Part shown: positions 61,646 through 64,000 of the stretch, piece after piece
Numbering within the stretch: position 1 is the first letter of the stretch
Layout of the letters: the number at the start of each line of letters is the position of its first letter
NCBI GenBank assembly: GCA_013298125.1
Contig: JAAFJP010000013.1
Coordinates: 84,720-148,719, forward strand
Source of the DNA: Cytophagales bacterium
GTDB taxonomy: Bacteria > Bacteroidota > Bacteroidia > Cytophagales > Spirosomataceae
Direction: 5' to 3'
DNA: 64,000 nucleotides
Position numbers and translations under genes: made by a program
The notes under the pieces: model-generated
Database searches by the model: none
Seen by the model: only the letters and a program-made list of their open reading frames with translations
Told to the model about the DNA's origin: nothing

Positions 61646-62719
61646 ATGAATATTCTTGACGAACTTAATCAAATATCCATTCTGCAAGTAGCGGAAGATT
61701 TGGGCTTGGAAGTTCAACGTCACCGCATGAAATGTCCTTTCCATGAGGACGATACGCCTTCGTTGGTGTTGTACCCAAATACCAACAGTTTCTATTGCTT
61801 CGGTTGTGCCAAAACTGGTAATTCTATTACGCTCTATTCTGAAATCAAAAATCTTGATATAAAAACGACTATCAACGACATGGCAAAAGACTATGTTGTT
61901 GGTTTTCAACAATATAACGCTACCCGCAAGAAGCCTTTGCCCAAAATGAACGTCTTGAATGTACCTGAAATCAGGAATATTCAAGCCAAAGAAAAACCAA
62001 CGGCAGAGATTCATTCACAGATTTATGAGGCTTTCAGAGACTTTTGTTTACAGCAAAAAACCAACGATTTATCCAGAACTGCCTTCGATTATTTGCAACA
62101 TCGAGGGTTTACCGAAAAGACCATCAAGGATTTTAGAATATTTGCCATTAAAGATTATACCGAAGTAACCTGGTATCTAAAACAGCGTTTTTCTTACATT
62201 GATTTACAAGAATCGGGGCTATATAATGTCAAAAATAACCTCATTTTTTATTCTCATTCTCTGATAATTCCCTACTATCGAGATGGGCGGATTGTGTATC
62301 TACAAGGGCGAGTGATTGGCAAACCACCCGAAGGCACAAATCGTTATTGCTTTTTGAATAATCAGCCTCTGACGCTTTTCAATGCAGATGCTTTGTTGAA
62401 AGTTCGTTCGGGTGAGAGTGTGTATGTAACGGAGGGTGCGTTTGATTGTATGCGACTTGTGCAGGAAGGAAAAACGGCGGTGAGTTTAGGAACTGCCAAT
62501 ATTTTTAAGAAAGAATGGGCAAAATTATTTCAGCGAGTTAATGTCGTTTTTTATTTAGATAACGATGTGGCTGGACACAAAGCTGCCGATGAATTAGAGA
62601 AGATTTTTACACATTTCAATATCTCATGTACCCGTAAAAACCTTCCCGACGAATACAAAGATGTCAATGATTATTATACGGCAAAATTGGGCAGTAACGA
62701 GCAATTGGGCTTGTTTTAA
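61646..62719 (+). CDS. Short CHC2/TOPRIM primase-like protein
   Basis: The 357-residue protein has an N-terminal CHC2 zinc ribbon (MKCPFHEDDTPSL and then FYCFGCAKTG), a central RNA-polymerase-like region and a TOPRIM domain (VYVTEGAFDCMRLVQEGKTA, then FYLDNDVAGHKAADEL with the acidic pair). It lacks the C-terminal helicase-binding domain of DnaG and is only about 60 percent as long. It would make primers for, or act in, a mobile or accessory element; no such partner genes are seen. A terminator directly precedes the gene. Confidence 0.85.
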   Translation: MNILDELNQISILQVAEDLGLEVQRHRMKCPFHEDDTPSLVLYPNTNSFYCFGCAKTGNSITLYSEIKNLDIKTTINDMAKDYVVGFQQYNATRKKPLPKMNVLNVPEIRNIQAKEKPTAEIHSQIYEAFRDFCLQQKTNDLSRTAFDYLQHRGFTEKTIKDFRIFAIKDYTEVTWYLKQRFSYIDLQESGLYNVKNNLIFYSHSLIIPYYRDGRIVYLQGRVIGKPPEGTNRYCFLNNQPLTLFNADALLKVRSGESVYVTEGAFDCMRLVQEGKTAVSLGTANIFKKEWAKLFQRVNVVFYLDNDVAGHKAADELEKIFTHFNISCTRKNLPDEYKDVNDYYTAKLGSNEQLGLF

Positions 62720-62732
62720 TTATGCTTTTAGA

Positions 62733-62763
62733 TTTGTTAAAATAATAAAATACGTTAAATTTG
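62733..62763 (+). promoter_or_regulatory. Promoter of the broken toxin-antitoxin module
   Basis: TTTG at 62733-62736, a 19-base spacer and TAAATTTG at 62756-62763 form the best -33/-7 pair in the window. The leader to the ATG at 62787 is about 18 nt. Confidence 0.7.
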
Positions 62764-62786
62764 TTTGTATTTTAAACAATAAGATT

Positions 62787-63023
62787 ATGTCAACAATTGA
62801 ACTTAAAACTCAATTTCATCAGCTCATAGACGAAACTGATGACTATGAATTTTTACAGAATTCATTTAATAACTTCTTGGTACATAATCAAAAGAAAGAT
62901 ATTTTAGATTTACTTAATGTTCAACAGAAGGCGGATTTATATGAAGCTATTGAAGAAGTCAAACAAGGGAAAGTAATATCTCATCAAAAATTTAGAGCAA
63001 AAATTCAAACAAAAATAAATTAA
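62787..63023 (+). CDS. Antitoxin-like protein of a module with a broken toxin
   Basis: The 78-residue protein begins MSTIELKTQFHQLIDETDD and continues with helices typical of RelB/antitoxin relatives in Bacteroidota (NVQQKADLYEAIEEVKQGKV, then a basic end KFRAKIQTK). It has a perfect promoter and is intact. The stop TAA overlaps the start of a degenerate toxin frame (TAATG), which supports the call. The ATG at 62787 is favoured over long upstream extensions. Confidence 0.72.
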   Translation: MSTIELKTQFHQLIDETDDYEFLQNSFNNFLVHNQKKDILDLLNVQQKADLYEAIEEVKQGKVISHQKFRAKIQTKIN

Positions 63024-63317
63024 TGCCTTACGAAATAATTTAGTCTGAAAAGGCGGAACAACAATTTATTCATCTGTTTTGAATATTTAGTAGAGTATTG
63101 GTCAATTGATGTATCTATACGATTTACGAATGATACTGATGATGTTTTGGAAAACCTACAATCAATGCCATTAATAGGCAAGGTTTCTGAACAAGACGAC
63201 AGAATAAGGATGATATTAATTACACCTAAAAATGCTCTTTATTATTTGATAGAAGAATCAAACATTTACATTTTATCATTAGTTGATACTCGCTCGTCAA
63301 AACCCTTTGACTCCTAA
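63023..63317 (+). pseudogene. Degenerate RelE/ParE-type toxin
   Basis: Translation from the ATG at 63023 gives MPYEII, a stop TAG, then SEKAEQQFIHLF and another stop. After a frame change at about 63082 it continues YLVEYWSIDVSIRFTNDTDD to RIRMILITPKNALYYLIEES and ends at TAA 63315-63317. The order matches RelE/ParE proteins. One TGG to TAG change and one frameshift are enough to explain the damage. The antitoxin upstream is intact. Confidence 0.8.
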
Positions 63318-63415
63318 ATTTTGATGATAAAACTTCTTCGGAGATTATAAAAACAATGGCTTTTGAAATTATTGAAGAACATAAATATTTTTTTATAAAA
63401 CAAAAAAATCATAAA

Positions 63416-63652
63416 ATGGCTTGGCAAGAATATATCCATTCAAATCCACAAATTTTACTCGGAAAACCGACTATTAAAGGTACACGTTTATCAGTGGAAT
63501 TGATTTTAGAACTTTTGAGTGATGGTTGGACTGAAAAAATGCTTTTTGAGAGTTATCCAACATTAACTGAAAGTTCTCTGAGAGCGGTTTTTATGTACTT
63601 GCATGAATGTATGCAAGAAGAAATGTTTTATCCATACAAAAAAGTAGCTTAA
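63416..63652 (+). CDS. DUF433-family antitoxin-like protein
   Basis: The 78-residue protein has the DUF433 pattern ILLGKPTIKGTRLSVELILE followed by LSDGWTEKMLFESYPTLTES, a small winged helix-like fold. DUF433 proteins pair with DUF5615 PIN-like proteins, and that gene follows with a shared base (TAATG). The ATG at 63416 gives the family N-terminus; an ATG 60 bases upstream is less likely. It probably neutralises and autoregulates. Confidence 0.88.
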   Translation: MAWQEYIHSNPQILLGKPTIKGTRLSVELILELLSDGWTEKMLFESYPTLTESSLRAVFMYLHECMQEEMFYPYKKVA

Positions 63653-63963
63653 TGAAATTTTTAGCAAATGAAAACTTCCCATATCCAAGCATTAAGATAC
63701 TGAGAGACAATGACTTAGAAGTATTTTCTATTGGAGAAGAATCAGGAGGTATCAGTGATATAGAAGTGTTGAATCGGGCTGTGATAGAAGATTTGATAAT
63801 CCTAACATTTGACCGTGATTATGGTGAATTGCTATTCAAATATCGTCTTGACCCTCCGCCAGCGGTAGTTTATTTTAGGCTTCCCTTGGAAATTACTTTT
63901 CAAGAATATTGCTTTCAAAAATCCACTCAATTTTGGGTGGATTTTTCATTTTACGCTTTATAG
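63652..63963 (+). CDS. DUF5615 PIN-like protein, C-terminus altered
   Basis: The 103-residue protein starts MKFLANENFPYPSIKILRDN with the PIN-like acidic site and continues IILTFDRDYGELLFKYRL, including another Asp pair. These are the metal ligands of VapC-like nucleases. The usual C-terminal 15-20 residues are replaced by a stretch encoded by a terminator hairpin (63917-63945). It is therefore a possible truncated toxin. It forms a toxin-antitoxin pair with the DUF433 gene. Confidence 0.82.
   Translation: MKFLANENFPYPSIKILRDNDLEVFSIGEESGGISDIEVLNRAVIEDLIILTFDRDYGELLFKYRLDPPPAVVYFRLPLEITFQEYCFQKSTQFWVDFSFYAL
63917..63945 (+). terminator. Terminator hairpin inside the end of the DUF5615 gene
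   Basis: AAAATCCAC and GTGGATTTT form a 9-bp stem, then a T run. It overlaps the last codons and could terminate within the frame. Confidence 0.7.
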
Positions 63964-64000
63964 AACTAAGAATAATACAATTTTATTTTAACTGAAAGTG

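Overview
The window looks like a chromosomal segment of a Bacteroidota bacterium, probably a member of the Cytophagales. The evidence is a PorP/SprF-type protein, a type IX secretion C-terminal domain protein, a TonB-plug protein with an N-terminal MG2-like module, the long N-terminal extension of ATP synthase subunit a, low G+C, and many promoters of the Bacteroidota TAnnTTTG (-7) type. No rRNA, tRNA or CRISPR was found. The genus is not decided by what can be seen.

Layout. 0-9 kb: end of a fatty-acid-hydroxylase-family gene, a PfkB sugar kinase divergent from a GNAT acetyltransferase, an FMN-type oxidase, a three-gene ABC locus resembling the Pseudomonas PA4063-4066 zinc cluster, an AraC regulator and outer-membrane/periplasmic proteins. 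9-20 kb: a secreted amidohydrolase, a DUF6934-like gene with a 47-residue partner, DedA, a four-helix-bundle protein, an isolated nuoA, LytTR, PorP/SprF, SerC-like, LptF/G, EamA, a thioredoxin/TPR lipoprotein and a RelE-type toxin-antitoxin pair. 20-27 kb: lysC-serS, a type IX cargo protein, a repetitive surface fibre protein and a frameshifted ISAzo13-like transposase.

27-49 kb is a surface-polysaccharide locus, almost all on the minus strand: UDP-sugar dehydrogenase, a two-domain oxidoreductase, WecB epimerase, Gmd, a heparinase-family protein, Wzi, Wzx, Wzy, glycosyltransferases, methyltransferases and a complete GDP-D-glycero-alpha-D-manno-heptose pathway (GmhA, HddA and an HddC-GmhB fusion). 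A converging polyprenyl-phosphate sugar transferase could start the repeat unit. Wzx, Wzy, FkbM and one glycosyltransferase are conspicuously A+T-rich.

49-64 kb: a haem-binding beta-propeller dehydrogenase and a DUF1080/PA14 protein, a gamma-carbonic-anhydrase-like protein, an MG2/TonB-plug protein, a Uma2 nuclease, a partial ATP synthase operon (atpI-B-E-F-H), a short primase, and two toxin-antitoxin modules, one with a broken toxin.

The most unusual signal is in the repeats. At least seven loci carry arrays of different sequence that share an exact or near-exact 7-nt period, most of them as inverted pairs (about 4.9, 5.7, 12.0-12.5, 14.0, 39.7, 51.5 and 60.9-61.0 kb). Separately, two palindromic elements of other families sit in frame inside coding genes (AraC regulator, heparinase-like protein) and are translated.
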